From positions 184,818 through 248,817 of the forward strand of contig NZ_JAGYPM010000005.1 of the NCBI RefSeq assembly GCF_018343665.1: a stretch of DNA of 64,000 nucleotides. The letters run 5' to 3'. Below are positions 9,002-16,929 of this stretch, piece by piece. Source of the DNA: Cytobacillus citreus (lineage in GTDB: Bacteria > Bacillota > Bacilli > Bacillales > Cytobacillaceae). Within the stretch, counting starts at the first letter, position 1. Every line of letters starts with the position of its first letter. Made by a program: the position numbers and the translations under genes. The notes under the pieces were generated by a model. It had not been told where the DNA came from and made no database searches. It worked only from the letters and a program-made list of their open reading frames with translations.

Positions 9002-9445
9002 GGTTTCATTATCCCTCTATGAGACCGCTTTTTCTCATTTTTTCAGCTTGTGGTGGTCTCATGAGCTCTCTATGAGACCGCTTTTTCTCTTTTTATAGCT
9101 TGTCGTGGTCTCATGAACTCTCTATGAGACCGTTTCTTCTCTTTTTATAGCTTGTCGTGGTCTCATGAACTCTCTATGAGACCGTTTTTTCTCTTTTTAT
9201 AGCTTGTCGTAGTCTCATGAACTCTCTATGAGACCGCTTTTTCTCTTTTTATAGCTTGTCGTGGTCTCATGAGCTCTCTATGAGACCGTTTTTTCTCTTT
9301 TTATAGCTTGTCGTGGTCTCATGAACTCTCTATGAGACCGCTTTTTCTCTTTTTTAAGCTTATGGTGGTCTCATGAACTCTCTATGAGACCGCTTTTTCT
9401 CTTTTTTAAGCTTGAAGCGATCTCATGAACTGACTTTATGACCTT
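9002..9445. repeat. Tandem array of about eight 52-53-bp units, each a hairpin with a T-rich tail
   Basis: Each unit has GGTCTCAT, 9 bases, ATGAGACC, then a tail close to GCTTTTTCTCTTTTT and AGCTTGTCGTG. Right arms begin at 9019, 9072, 9124, 9176, 9228, 9280, 9332 and 9384, giving periods of 53 then 52. The first and last hairpins are degraded. Read on the plus strand each unit looks like a small intrinsic terminator. The array fills the gap between the response regulator and the ABC ATPase, both of which are on the minus strand. Two more units of the same family with the same 52-bp spacing occur at 62.57 kb. Confidence 0.93.
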
Positions 9446-9572
9446 TTCCGATTCCACCCCTGACAAAAGGTTGTCATTGCCACTAAAAAAAGCCCTCCAA
9501 AGTAAAATACTTCAAAAGACTCTTCCTAAATAAACGATATACAAACTTCCATTTAATCATTCCGTCAGTATC

Positions 9573-10208
9573 TTATTCAGATAAATCATTCTTCACTGCA
9601 AAGATTGCCAGCTGTGTTCGGTCACGCAATTCAAGTTTTTGTAAAATGGCGGTAATATGATTTTTTACTGTTCCAATCGATAAATGCAATTCATCTGCAA
9701 TTTCCTTATTCGTCATCCCATTACCGACACATCGGGCTATCGCTAACTCTCTAGGTGTTAAAGGAATATCCGTCGCTTCCTTCTTTTTTTGCAAAAGTAA
9801 TCGCGGCATAACCTTTGCAGTTACCTCTCGATCTAGTGGCATACCTCCATCCATGCAGCTTAAAATGGCCTTAATCAATTCCTCACGCTCCGCCGTTTTT
9901 AACAAAAATCCATTGACTCCATCTTTTAATGACTGGAGGGCATACTCATCATCATTAAAGGTTGTCAGCATTAAAATTTTTACATGAGGCCATCTCTGTT
10001 TCATGATGCGTGCAGCTTCGATTCCATTCATAACCGGCATCCGTATATCCATCACAACACAGTCAATAGCATGAAGTTCCATTTTCGATATAGCTTCCAT
10101 TCCATCTCCTGCTTCTGCCACTACCTGTAAACTTTTTTCTTGCTCAATCATCATTTTTATCCCTTGACGAACAATTACCTGATCTTCAACTAGCAGAATT
10201 CTTTTCAT
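9573..10208 (-). CDS. NarL/FixJ-family response regulator, LnrK-like
   Basis: A 211-residue regulator: a receiver domain with acidic pocket E8/D9, phosphoacceptor Asp54 (CVVMDIRMPV), Thr in MLTTF and Lys in LLKTA, followed by a LuxR-type helix-turn-helix (LTPRELAIARCVGNGMTNKEIADELHLSIGTVKNHI). The ATG follows GGGAGATGG and begins immediately after the stop of the kinase gene, so the pair is coupled. By analogy with LnrJK it should activate the exporter genes 760 bases downstream when the kinase senses membrane-active compounds; this role is inferred from gene order. Confidence 0.9.
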   Translation of the reverse strand: MKRILLVEDQVIVRQGIKMMIEQEKSLQVVAEAGDGMEAISKMELHAIDCVVMDIRMPVMNGIEAARIMKQRWPHVKILMLTTFNDDEYALQSLKDGVNGFLLKTAEREELIKAILSCMDGGMPLDREVTAKVMPRLLLQKKKEATDIPLTPRELAIARCVGNGMTNKEIADELHLSIGTVKNHITAILQKLELRDRTQLAIFAVKNDLSE

Positions 10209-11315
10209 TTATAGGCCATCTCCCTTCAATGGAAAAGATGCATCAACAATAAAATACCCCTCCGTTTGATATGCCTGCACGCTACCCCCAATTCCCTCTA
10301 GCCGCTCTCGCATATTTTGCAAGCCAAACCCCGGCTGAAAAGGTTGAGCGTTATTAATGCGATTTTGAATATTTATATGAAAATGACCAACAGCTGTTCT
10401 TCCAAGAGTAACAATGACCTCACGTGAAGCAGCATAACGCATTGCATTCGTAAGTGCTTCTTGAAGCACACGGTATAAAACAATACTTTGAACATTTGAT
10501 AGCTTTGCAGACAAAATGCCATGTTTCGTTGTGAAGTTAATAGAAATATGACTCTCTGTTTCAAGCTTTCGAACAAGCTGAAGGACGGAAGTAAGTCCTG
10601 CCGCTTCGTCTTGTTTCAATGTACGAACAGCTAGTCTAATTTCTTCTAAACTATCTCGTACCTCTTTCTTAATGGTTACCAACCGCGGATCATTAACTTC
10701 CATTGACATCATTTCAAGCTGCATTAGCACCGCTGTTAATTTATGACCAACAGAATCATGAATCTCACGCGATATCCGAGTCCGTTCTTCCAATCGAGCT
10801 ATACTTTCATTTTCAAGAACCTTCCTCTTAAGCTGTCGATATTCTAAAACAACCTCATTATGTACAAAAAGTAATTCCGCGCGCTCTCCAATCTTTCTCC
10901 ATAACAAATAAAGAAGGGCACTCATGAAGCCAACTGCCAGAACCGATGCAATTGTCAAGCTATCATGAATTAAGAGAGTGATAACTGAAAAAATCGTATA
11001 TACACCTAGTATGATGTAAAAAGAATGTCGTTGAACAAAAAATGCCGCTTCTATAGCTATGTATAGATAGAGCAATTCTCCATAGTACAAACTCATTATG
11101 TCCACAAAAATAATAGAAAAAAATACAAGGGAGAGCATCGAAGAAAAGATAATAAAACTAGCTTTATAGATTGGAATTAGAAAAAAGAGAATAATCGAAC
11201 TTGCACAAAGCAATAATAACAAGGATAATTCCTTATTAGCTAATTGTTCAGGAGATATAATCAATCCAACCCATAAACTTATATAAAGGAAAAATCGAAT
11301 TAAAAAGGGAATAAT
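10209..11315 (-). CDS. Sensor histidine kinase (HisKA_3 class), LnrJ-like; probable ATT start
   Basis: N-terminal hydrophobic segments form a membrane sensor. They are followed by a coiled linker, the HisKA_3 box (TRISREIHDSVGHKLTAVLMQLEMM, phosphoacceptor His 169 counted from the TTG at 11264), the N-box (LQEALTNAMRYA) and the G-box (GFGLQNMRERLEGIGG). The frame stays open upstream of that TTG, which has no ribosome site. Seventeen codons further up an ATT lies 7 bases after a perfect AAGGAGG, and the added residues (IIPFLIRFFLYISLWVG) make a complete first membrane helix. The ATT start is therefore preferred. This short-input-domain kinase type senses envelope stress. Confidence 0.85.
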   Translation of the reverse strand: MIPFLIRFFLYISLWVGLIISPEQLANKELSLLLLLCASSIILFFLIPIYKASFIIFSSMLSLVFFSIIFVDIMSLYYGELLYLYIAIEAAFFVQRHSFYIILGVYTIFSVITLLIHDSLTIASVLAVGFMSALLYLLWRKIGERAELLFVHNEVVLEYRQLKRKVLENESIARLEERTRISREIHDSVGHKLTAVLMQLEMMSMEVNDPRLVTIKKEVRDSLEEIRLAVRTLKQDEAAGLTSVLQLVRKLETESHISINFTTKHGILSAKLSNVQSIVLYRVLQEALTNAMRYAASREVIVTLGRTAVGHFHINIQNRINNAQPFQPGFGLQNMRERLEGIGGSVQAYQTEGYFIVDASFPLKGDGL

Positions 11316-11464
11316 AGTAGCTCCTCCTTACATTTGAACGAAATACATCTTAAAAGTCATTTTAGCTATATTTTACCATTATGTGATAATAGAAAAATAG
11401 TATCTTAACAAGATGTATTCTGTTCTAGTAGGAAAGGAATCCTATGGAAATCGTCACCTTAGGC

Positions 11465-11491
11465 GGGACATGGGACCTGTCCCCTTGTCCC
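11465..11491 (-). repeat. GGGACA-type hairpin repeat, left copy
   Basis: On the minus strand this reads GGGACAAGGGGACAGGTCCC and then ATGTCCC, a folded motif directly after the carrier gene stop. A related hairpin with the same GGGACA words lies at 16112-16150, after the last gene of the divergent unit. It may act as a 3' end structure or be a dispersed repeat. Confidence 0.6.
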
Positions 11492-11496
11492 AGAGT

Positions 11497-12906
11497 TTAA
11501 AATGGTCCCCAGTCCATTAAAACACCGATGATAAGGAATATTGCTCCTAGGATACTCCAAATCAATAGTAATGGGAAAACAAAGCGGATCCACTTTACCC
11601 AGGAAACACCTGCAATTGCTAGAGTTGCCATCAATATCCCTGAAGTAGGTGTTATTACATTTGTAAATCCATCTCCCATTTTGTATGCTTGTACGGCCAC
11701 TTGTCTTGGAATCTCCATAATGTCTGCCAATGGAGTCATGATTGGCATTACAATTACAGCCTGACCACTTCCAGAAGATACTAAGATATTAAACAATAAA
11801 TTAGCAACAAACATGACCAATGCACCCATCACACTTGTAAAAGGTGTCATAAGACCCACCATTCCCTGAACAATTGTATCCAAGATCTTTCCATCTTCTA
11901 AAACAACAACAATGGAACGCGCCATCCCAATAATTAATGCACCATATACTAATCCCTTAGCCCCATTAAAGAATTCTTGGACTAGTCGGTTGGGGGATAA
12001 TTTTGCAATAATTGCTGTTCCCACTGCAATAATCAAGAATATTGCAGCCATTTCATTTAATGCCCACTTGTACTGGAAAACACCAAACACATATATTCCG
12101 ATTCCAACTACCAACCAGAGCAGCACAAGTTTATGTACACTTGTGAGAACAACTTGATTATTTAACTGATTTTTCTCTTCAATTTTAGGGAATGGAGTAT
12201 TGCCTAATACACTTTTTGAAGGATCATTTTTTATTTTATTTGCATAATAAGCAATGTAGGCAATCGTTGTAATTAAGATTGTGATATAAATTACAATTCG
12301 ATACCCAATACCTGAAAATAAGGGCAACTGGGCAATTTGCTGTGCCGTACCTGTTGTAAGTGGATCAAGGAACGCGGTATTAAATCCTGCATATGCTCCA
12401 AGATATATAATTGATACACCCACTATTGCATCCATCTTCATGGACCGAGCTAAAATAATTCCAATTGGTATAAAGGCAATTACAGCATTAACAATAATCC
12501 CAAGTGCACCAAAGGCTGAAAAAAGTATACACACAACTGTTATCAAGAGTATTTCTTTATTTTTTGTTTTTTCTATCGTTTTTAAAATCATTGCATCGAT
12601 AGCACCTGTCGATTCGATAACCGCAAACGATCCGCCGATGATTAATACAAGGAAAATCAACGGAGCCGAACTTATCATCCCTTCTTGTATAGCAAGAAAT
12701 ATATCTAAAAGACCGGCAGGCGATGAATCTATCTGCTGATAGCTATCTGGTACTACCATTGTAATACCGTCTACCTCTTCTCTTGTGAATTCACCTGCTG
12801 GTATAAGATAAGTCAGAATCGCCATCAGGACCAAAATAGCAAATAAAATAACATAGGCATCAGGAATCCCCCATTTTACCCTCTTCTTTTCATTTGCTTT
12901 TTCCAT
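11497..12906 (-). CDS. YfcC/DcuC-type membrane carrier (C4-dicarboxylate or amino-acid-derivative transporter family)
   Basis: A 469-residue integral membrane protein with about 12 hydrophobic segments. The first (AYVILFAILVLMAILTYLI) is followed by PAGEFTRE, typical of the YfcC family; SSGSGQAVIVMPIMTPLADI is the conserved re-entrant Ser/Gly motif, and a matching GAYAGFNTAFLDPLTTGTAQ occurs in the first half. The start is set at MEKANEKKR because AACGGAGGTG precedes that ATG; the upstream in-frame start lacks a site. It is divergent from the RpiR-M20-racemase unit and probably imports their substrate, an N-acylated amino acid or small peptide. Confidence 0.8.
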   Translation of the reverse strand: MEKANEKKRVKWGIPDAYVILFAILVLMAILTYLIPAGEFTREEVDGITMVVPDSYQQIDSSPAGLLDIFLAIQEGMISSAPLIFLVLIIGGSFAVIESTGAIDAMILKTIEKTKNKEILLITVVCILFSAFGALGIIVNAVIAFIPIGIILARSMKMDAIVGVSIIYLGAYAGFNTAFLDPLTTGTAQQIAQLPLFSGIGYRIVIYITILITTIAYIAYYANKIKNDPSKSVLGNTPFPKIEEKNQLNNQVVLTSVHKLVLLWLVVGIGIYVFGVFQYKWALNEMAAIFLIIAVGTAIIAKLSPNRLVQEFFNGAKGLVYGALIIGMARSIVVVLEDGKILDTIVQGMVGLMTPFTSVMGALVMFVANLLFNILVSSGSGQAVIVMPIMTPLADIMEIPRQVAVQAYKMGDGFTNVITPTSGILMATLAIAGVSWVKWIRFVFPLLLIWSILGAIFLIIGVLMDWGPF

Positions 12907-12955
12907 TTTATGCACCTCCGTTAGAATTTTCTTAATATTCATTGACTTTATCCAT

Positions 12956-13005
12956 AATAAATCATAAACTTTATTTTAACAACAATAAATTAAAAACTTT
13001 ATTTT
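12956..13005. promoter_or_regulatory. Twin operator candidates in the divergent carrier/RpiR promoter
   Basis: Two 22-bp direct repeats (12956-12977 and 12984-13005) differ at only two positions. Each is itself a palindrome, AATAAA, ten bases, TTTATT. The centres are 28 bp apart. They lie between the carrier start and the regulator start, where an autoregulating RpiR-family protein would be expected to bind. Confidence 0.6.
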
Positions 13006-13016
13006 GGAGTTGAGAC

Positions 13017-13814
13017 ATGTCTTATATCGAAAAAACAAAAAACCGATATGATAGTTTAACGAAAGGATTAAAAAAAGTAGGTGAATCATTACTTTCCAAT
13101 CCAGTGTTATTTGCTACACATCCAGCGAAAAAAGTAGCTTCTCTTATTGATGTAAGCGAGACCATGGTTATCCGCTTTTGTAAAGCTATTGGATACAACG
13201 GTTTTTCTGAATTACAAAAAGATGTTCAATACCGATTGTTAACTATCCAGCCGGCAGGTAAGGAGTATTCTCCCCTTACATCTGATTCATTTGAAAATGT
13301 CATGAGCATTGATGAAGGCACGATCAATCATGTCGCTAAAAACATTGATTGGGATATAGCCAGAAAAATTGTTGATCAGATTGTTGCTGCTCGTTCGGTA
13401 AAAATAGTGGGATACTACCAATCTTTCGCTTACGCACATTGGTTTGCATACCTTCTAAATAATCTTCTAGATAACACAGCTTTGTACCGCCCTGAAACAG
13501 ATGTTGGAATTACTAAAAAGGGGTATGAGCATTCAGTCGTAATTTTTTCGTATTATCGATATGCCTTAGAATCAATTAGATTAGCAAAAGAGGCAAAATT
13601 GAATGAGAATAATGTTATTGTCATAACGGATTCACAGATCTCACCTATTGTGGAGTATGGAGATCTTGTTTTAACAATAAATACGTCTCAAAAATCTTTA
13701 TTGGAAAAAGGGCCAGTAACCTTTTCTGTTCTAAACGCTCTTCTGCTCCATATAGCCCAAAAAGTAGAAAAATTAGATTTTGTCAATCCTACTAACAAGT
13801 ACTATATCCAATGA
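13017..13814 (+). CDS. MurR/RpiR-family transcriptional regulator
   Basis: A 265-residue regulator. Residues 1-75 are the HTH_6 domain (KKVASLIDVSETMVIRFCKAIGYNGFSELQ) and residues 110-250 a SIS sugar-isomerase-like ligand domain (ARSVKIVGYYQSFAYAHWFAYLLN). Family members usually bind phosphosugars. The enzymes next to it act on amino acid derivatives, so the effector may be unusual. The ATG follows TTTGGAG and opens a three-gene plus-strand unit with the deacylase 12 bases beyond. The twin repeats in the divergent promoter are its likely operators. Confidence 0.88.
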   Translation: MSYIEKTKNRYDSLTKGLKKVGESLLSNPVLFATHPAKKVASLIDVSETMVIRFCKAIGYNGFSELQKDVQYRLLTIQPAGKEYSPLTSDSFENVMSIDEGTINHVAKNIDWDIARKIVDQIVAARSVKIVGYYQSFAYAHWFAYLLNNLLDNTALYRPETDVGITKKGYEHSVVIFSYYRYALESIRLAKEAKLNENNVIVITDSQISPIVEYGDLVLTINTSQKSLLEKGPVTFSVLNALLLHIAQKVEKLDFVNPTNKYYIQ

Positions 13815-13826
13815 AAGGTGATAAAA

Positions 13827-14957
13827 ATGGTAACGGATCTGAGAGAGAAAATTTTTGAAGCATTTGATTATTTGCATTCCCATCCAGAACTAAGCTGGAA
13901 AGAGACTAATACAACAGAATATATTAAAAGACACCTAGAACAAGCCGGATGCTTAGTAAGAACATTTGAAGATTGCACAGGAGTTATAGGGGATTATGGA
14001 AATTTTTCCGGGGATGTACCCATCATTGCGATTCGGGGAGACATGGATGCACTCTGGCAAGAAGTAAACGGTGAATTGCAGGCTAACCACTCATGCGGAC
14101 ACGATGCACATATGACGATGGTTTTAGGAGTTCTTTGGAGTATTCAAGAGGATAAGAGCCTTAAAGACAAAATAGGTGTAAGGTTTATCTTCCAGCCGGC
14201 AGAAGAAGTTGGAGCAGGAGCATTGAAGTTGGTAGATAAAGGGATTGTTGATAATGTCGATTATCTATATGGTATTCATTTAAGACCTATCCAAGAAGCT
14301 CCAGATGGCTATGCAACTCCTGCTATTATGCATGGTGCAACAGGCTCAATGGAATTTGAAATCAGAGGTGAAGATGCACATGGTGCTCGTCCTCATTTAA
14401 CTCATAATGCAATTGAAATCGGAAACTCCATCCTTAATTCTTTCAATACCATTCATCTAGATCCTAACGTGGCACACACAATCAAAGCAACTAGATTCTT
14501 ATCAGGGGGAAAAAATACAAATATCATACCTGGCAGTGCTTCATTGGCTATTGACTTACGTGCCCAGACAAATGCAATTATGGAAAAGCTAAGACATCGA
14601 GTAATCGAAATTTTACAATCTTCTAACGAACTCTTTAATACTGAGATCGTAATAACGAATGATTATGGAATTGCTGCAGCTGAGGTCAGGGAAGAAGCTT
14701 TAGAAATCGCCAAACAGGCAATCATCAATCGTTTAGGTGAAGAAAAATTGGCACCGCCCCTTATTACACCAGGTGGGGATGATTTCCATTTCTACACCAT
14801 TAAAAAGCCTCATTTAAAAGCAACCATGGTGGGGCTAGGATGCGATCTAAAACCCGGACTCCATCATCCGAACATGACATTTAATAAGGATTCTTTGTTA
14901 AACGGAGTAAAAATATTAACTGAAATTGTGATTTTACATAGTAAAAAGGAGCGTTAA
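13827..14957 (+). CDS. M20-family amidohydrolase (N-acyl-amino-acid deacylase-like)
   Basis: A 376-residue peptidase M20D-type enzyme. Metal-binding motifs are HSCGHDAHM, the catalytic Glu pair in FQPAEEVGAG, HLRP, and GGDDFHFY near the C-terminus; a dimerisation insert (EFEIRGEDAHGARPHLTHNA) sits between the catalytic halves. Such enzymes remove acyl groups from amino acids or hydrolyse small amides. The ATG is chosen over a GTG 9 bases upstream because AAAGGTG serves as its ribosome site. Placed with an enolase-superfamily racemase, it most likely releases the L-amino acid from an N-acyl derivative. Confidence 0.85.
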   Translation: MVTDLREKIFEAFDYLHSHPELSWKETNTTEYIKRHLEQAGCLVRTFEDCTGVIGDYGNFSGDVPIIAIRGDMDALWQEVNGELQANHSCGHDAHMTMVLGVLWSIQEDKSLKDKIGVRFIFQPAEEVGAGALKLVDKGIVDNVDYLYGIHLRPIQEAPDGYATPAIMHGATGSMEFEIRGEDAHGARPHLTHNAIEIGNSILNSFNTIHLDPNVAHTIKATRFLSGGKNTNIIPGSASLAIDLRAQTNAIMEKLRHRVIEILQSSNELFNTEIVITNDYGIAAAEVREEALEIAKQAIINRLGEEKLAPPLITPGGDDFHFYTIKKPHLKATMVGLGCDLKPGLHHPNMTFNKDSLLNGVKILTEIVILHSKKER

Positions 14958-14958
14958 T

Positions 14959-16104
14959 ATGAAAACCATTTATATAAAAGAAGTTGTGCTGCACAATATT
15001 AGGGTATCTTTGAAGGCACCTTTTACTACAAGTTTTGGCACAATGCAAACGAAAGATGTTTGTATAGTTGAAGTTATTGATGAATCTGGTATCTCAGGCT
15101 GGGGAGAAACTGTTTCAAGTAACGAACCCTATTATAATGAAGAAACAACCTATACAGCCGTTTATATGTTAAAAGATTTCTTGATACCGAGAATTATCCA
15201 AAGAGAAATCTCCCACCCAAAAGAAATACATGAAATGCTCTCTTTTGTTCGGAGAAATCAGATAGCAAAAGCAGCCCTGGAAACTGCTGTGTGGGATGCT
15301 TTTGCTAAAAAAAATGAAAAGTCATTATCGGAGGTTCTTGGAGGAGAAAAGAAAGAGATTGCCGTAGGAAAAAGTATTGGTATTCAGGAATCACCCAGCC
15401 AATTAGTTGAAAAAGTCAGGAAATATGTGGATGAAGGTTTTAAAAAAATTAAAGTAAAAATTGCCCCGGGGGCTGATATAGAATATATCGATGCTGTTCG
15501 CAAAGAATTTTCCAATATTCCCCTTATGGCGGATGCTAACTCCGCCTATACGTTAGAGCATATGGAACACCTCAAAAAGTTAGATAAATACAACCTTATG
15601 ATGATCGAACAGCCTTTGGCTTATGATGATATTATTGATCATGCTATTCTACAAAAAAATATGTCTACACCCATTTGTCTTGATGAAAGCATTCATAGTT
15701 ACGAAGATGCTCTAAAGGCAATCGAGCTTGGGAGCTGTCGAATTATAAACATTAAAATTGGTCGGGTTGGAGGCCTGCAAGAATCCATTAGAATTCATAA
15801 TTTATGTAAAGAGCATAATATTCCAGTATGGTGTGGAGGGATGCTTGAAACTGGCATAGCCCGTGCTCATAATATTCATATGACAACTCTAGCTAATTTC
15901 ACTCTACCTGGTGATACAGCCCCTTCTTCTCATTATTGGGAAGAAGATATAGTTAAACCTGAAATCACAATGAATAATGGTTACATACAGGTTCCATCTG
16001 GATTAGGCATAGGTTATGAAATCGATAATGAAAAATTAAAAGAAATATCATTTCAAACCGTGAAGATCAATTCAAATCAATCCACCCATCCCATTCCAGG
16101 ATAA
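14959..16104 (+). CDS. Enolase-superfamily enzyme, N-succinylamino-acid racemase/dipeptide-epimerase type
   Basis: A 381-residue protein of the muconate-lactonizing subgroup with every catalytic residue visible: the acid/base pair Lys165-x-Lys167 (KIKVK), metal ligands Asp192 (MADANSAYT), Glu217 (MIEQPL) and Asp242 (CLDES), and the opposite base Lys266 (NIKIGRVGG). The same fold includes MenC (o-succinylbenzoate synthase), but no menaquinone genes are nearby. Its start lies 1 base after the M20 gene stop with AAAAGGAG upstream. In Geobacillus such a racemase and an M20 deacylase convert D-amino acids through N-succinyl intermediates. A dipeptide epimerase is the main alternative. Confidence 0.8.
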   Translation: MKTIYIKEVVLHNIRVSLKAPFTTSFGTMQTKDVCIVEVIDESGISGWGETVSSNEPYYNEETTYTAVYMLKDFLIPRIIQREISHPKEIHEMLSFVRRNQIAKAALETAVWDAFAKKNEKSLSEVLGGEKKEIAVGKSIGIQESPSQLVEKVRKYVDEGFKKIKVKIAPGADIEYIDAVRKEFSNIPLMADANSAYTLEHMEHLKKLDKYNLMMIEQPLAYDDIIDHAILQKNMSTPICLDESIHSYEDALKAIELGSCRIINIKIGRVGGLQESIRIHNLCKEHNIPVWCGGMLETGIARAHNIHMTTLANFTLPGDTAPSSHYWEEDIVKPEITMNNGYIQVPSGLGIGYEIDNEKLKEISFQTVKINSNQSTHPIPG

Positions 16105-16111
16105 GAGTAGC

Positions 16112-16150
16112 GGGACAGAGGGACAGGAAGCTTGTCCCTCCCCTTATCCC
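16112..16150 (+). repeat. GGGACA-type hairpin repeat, right copy
   Basis: GGGACAGAGGGACAGG, a short AAGCT spacer, then TGTCCCTCCCC form a folded element just after the racemase stop codon. It is related to the copy at 11465-11491, and both stand immediately 3' of the genes that bound this island. Confidence 0.6.
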
Positions 16151-16465
16151 TTATGACAAAGCCTTCAAACCTACTACACCAATAATAATTAATGCTACAC
16201 TGACAATTCGACCCCTGCTTTTGGATTCACCCAAAAGAAGCATGTTTAATATAACCGCACCTGCTGTACCGATTCCAATCCAAACTGCATAGGCGATACT
16301 GACCTGCAAATAATTGAAGGATGCATATAAAAAAACAAACGATGCACCAAATCCACCTAAATATAGAAGGCCATTTTTTAGTGTTTTTTGCTGACTGTAC
16401 AATTTCAAACCAATCGCACCAGCAATTTCACTAGCAGCAGCAATAAAAACAAATAACCAGCCCAT
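16151..16465 (-). CDS. SMR-family efflux subunit, YkkD/SugE-like
   Basis: A 104-residue four-helix small multidrug resistance protein. The conserved membrane-embedded Glu is in AAASEIAGAIGLK, and YAVWIGIGTAGAVILNMLLLGE is the family signature. The start is set at MGWLFVF, since AAAGGAGG lies 9 bases upstream; longer in-frame readings lack a site. It is the second gene of a heteromeric SMR pair, separated from its partner by one base. Paired SMR proteins such as YkkCD export cationic drugs or guanidinium compounds. No guanidine riboswitch is visible upstream; control here appears to be by TetR. Confidence 0.85.
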   Translation of the reverse strand: MGWLFVFIAAASEIAGAIGLKLYSQQKTLKNGLLYLGGFGASFVFLYASFNYLQVSIAYAVWIGIGTAGAVILNMLLLGESKSRGRIVSVALIIIGVVGLKALS

Positions 16466-16466
16466 A

Positions 16467-16805
16467 TTAAACGGCCTCCTTTTCTTCTTTGTTATCTGCA
16501 ATATTTAACCCAATTACGCCAACAATTAAAATGACTATAAACAAAACTTTCCCCATGCTAAAGCTTTCACCGAATAGGAATACATCCATTAGCACTGTTC
16601 CGATCGTACCCACTCCAGCAAAAACAGCATATACCGTTCCAGTAGGAAGGTTTTCACATGCTTTAGGAAGAAAGTGAAAATCAATAAGGATAAATCCGAT
16701 AATAATCACCCAATGCCACCAGCTATTCGCTACATTAAATCCATACAGCCAAACTAACTCAAAAAAACATGTAAGAAATACATAAAACCACGCATTATTT
16801 TTCAT
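16467..16805 (-). CDS. SMR-family efflux subunit, YkkC-like
   Basis: A 112-residue SMR protein: the first helix contains the conserved Glu (CFFELVWLYGFNVA), and PTGTVYAVFAGVGTIGTVLMDVFLFGE matches the family signature. The C-terminal tail is charged (NKEEKEAV), as in YkkC. The ATG follows AGAGGAGG. Together with the next gene it should form an antiparallel heterodimer in the membrane driven by the proton gradient. A 19-bp palindrome identical to the one before tetR lies 18 bases upstream of the start, so the TetR protein at 16930 is the likely repressor. Confidence 0.85.
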   Translation of the reverse strand: MKNNAWFYVFLTCFFELVWLYGFNVANSWWHWVIIIGFILIDFHFLPKACENLPTGTVYAVFAGVGTIGTVLMDVFLFGESFSMGKVLFIVILIVGVIGLNIADNKEEKEAV

Positions 16806-16822
16806 TTATATCCTCCTCTAAG

Positions 16823-16841
16823 ATGACTGACTTTCATTCAT
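16823..16841. promoter_or_regulatory. TetR operator in front of the SMR pair
   Basis: ATGACTGACTTTCATTCAT is a 19-bp palindrome with half-site ATGAnTGA around a 3-base centre. An exact copy lies at 17528-17546 before tetR. It stands between the ribosome site of the SMR gene and its presumed promoter. Confidence 0.7.
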
Positions 16842-16859
16842 TTTTTAATGAAAATAAGT

Positions 16860-16893
16860 CGACCTACTTAAAGAAGCCTTTCTAAGCAGGTCG
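16860..16893 (-). terminator. Hairpin between tetR and the SMR pair
   Basis: CGACCTGCTTAGAAAGG and CTTTAAGTAGGTCG form a stem with minor mismatches after the tetR stop codon, followed on the minus strand by ACTTATTTTC. It probably ends the tetR transcript. Confidence 0.5.
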
Positions 16894-16929
16894 AATCATA
16901 ATTTTCATTTTTCTCCTTAATAAAGGCTC

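Noticed and set aside
14959..16104. MenC (o-succinylbenzoate synthase) as the main call for the enolase-superfamily gene
   Set aside because: The fold and catalytic residues allow it, but the neighbours are a deacylase, a carrier and a regulator, not menaquinone genes.
16806..16929. Guanidine (ykkC) riboswitch before the SMR pair
   Set aside because: The leader is short and holds a TetR palindrome and a tetR terminator; none of the conserved riboswitch elements could be seen.
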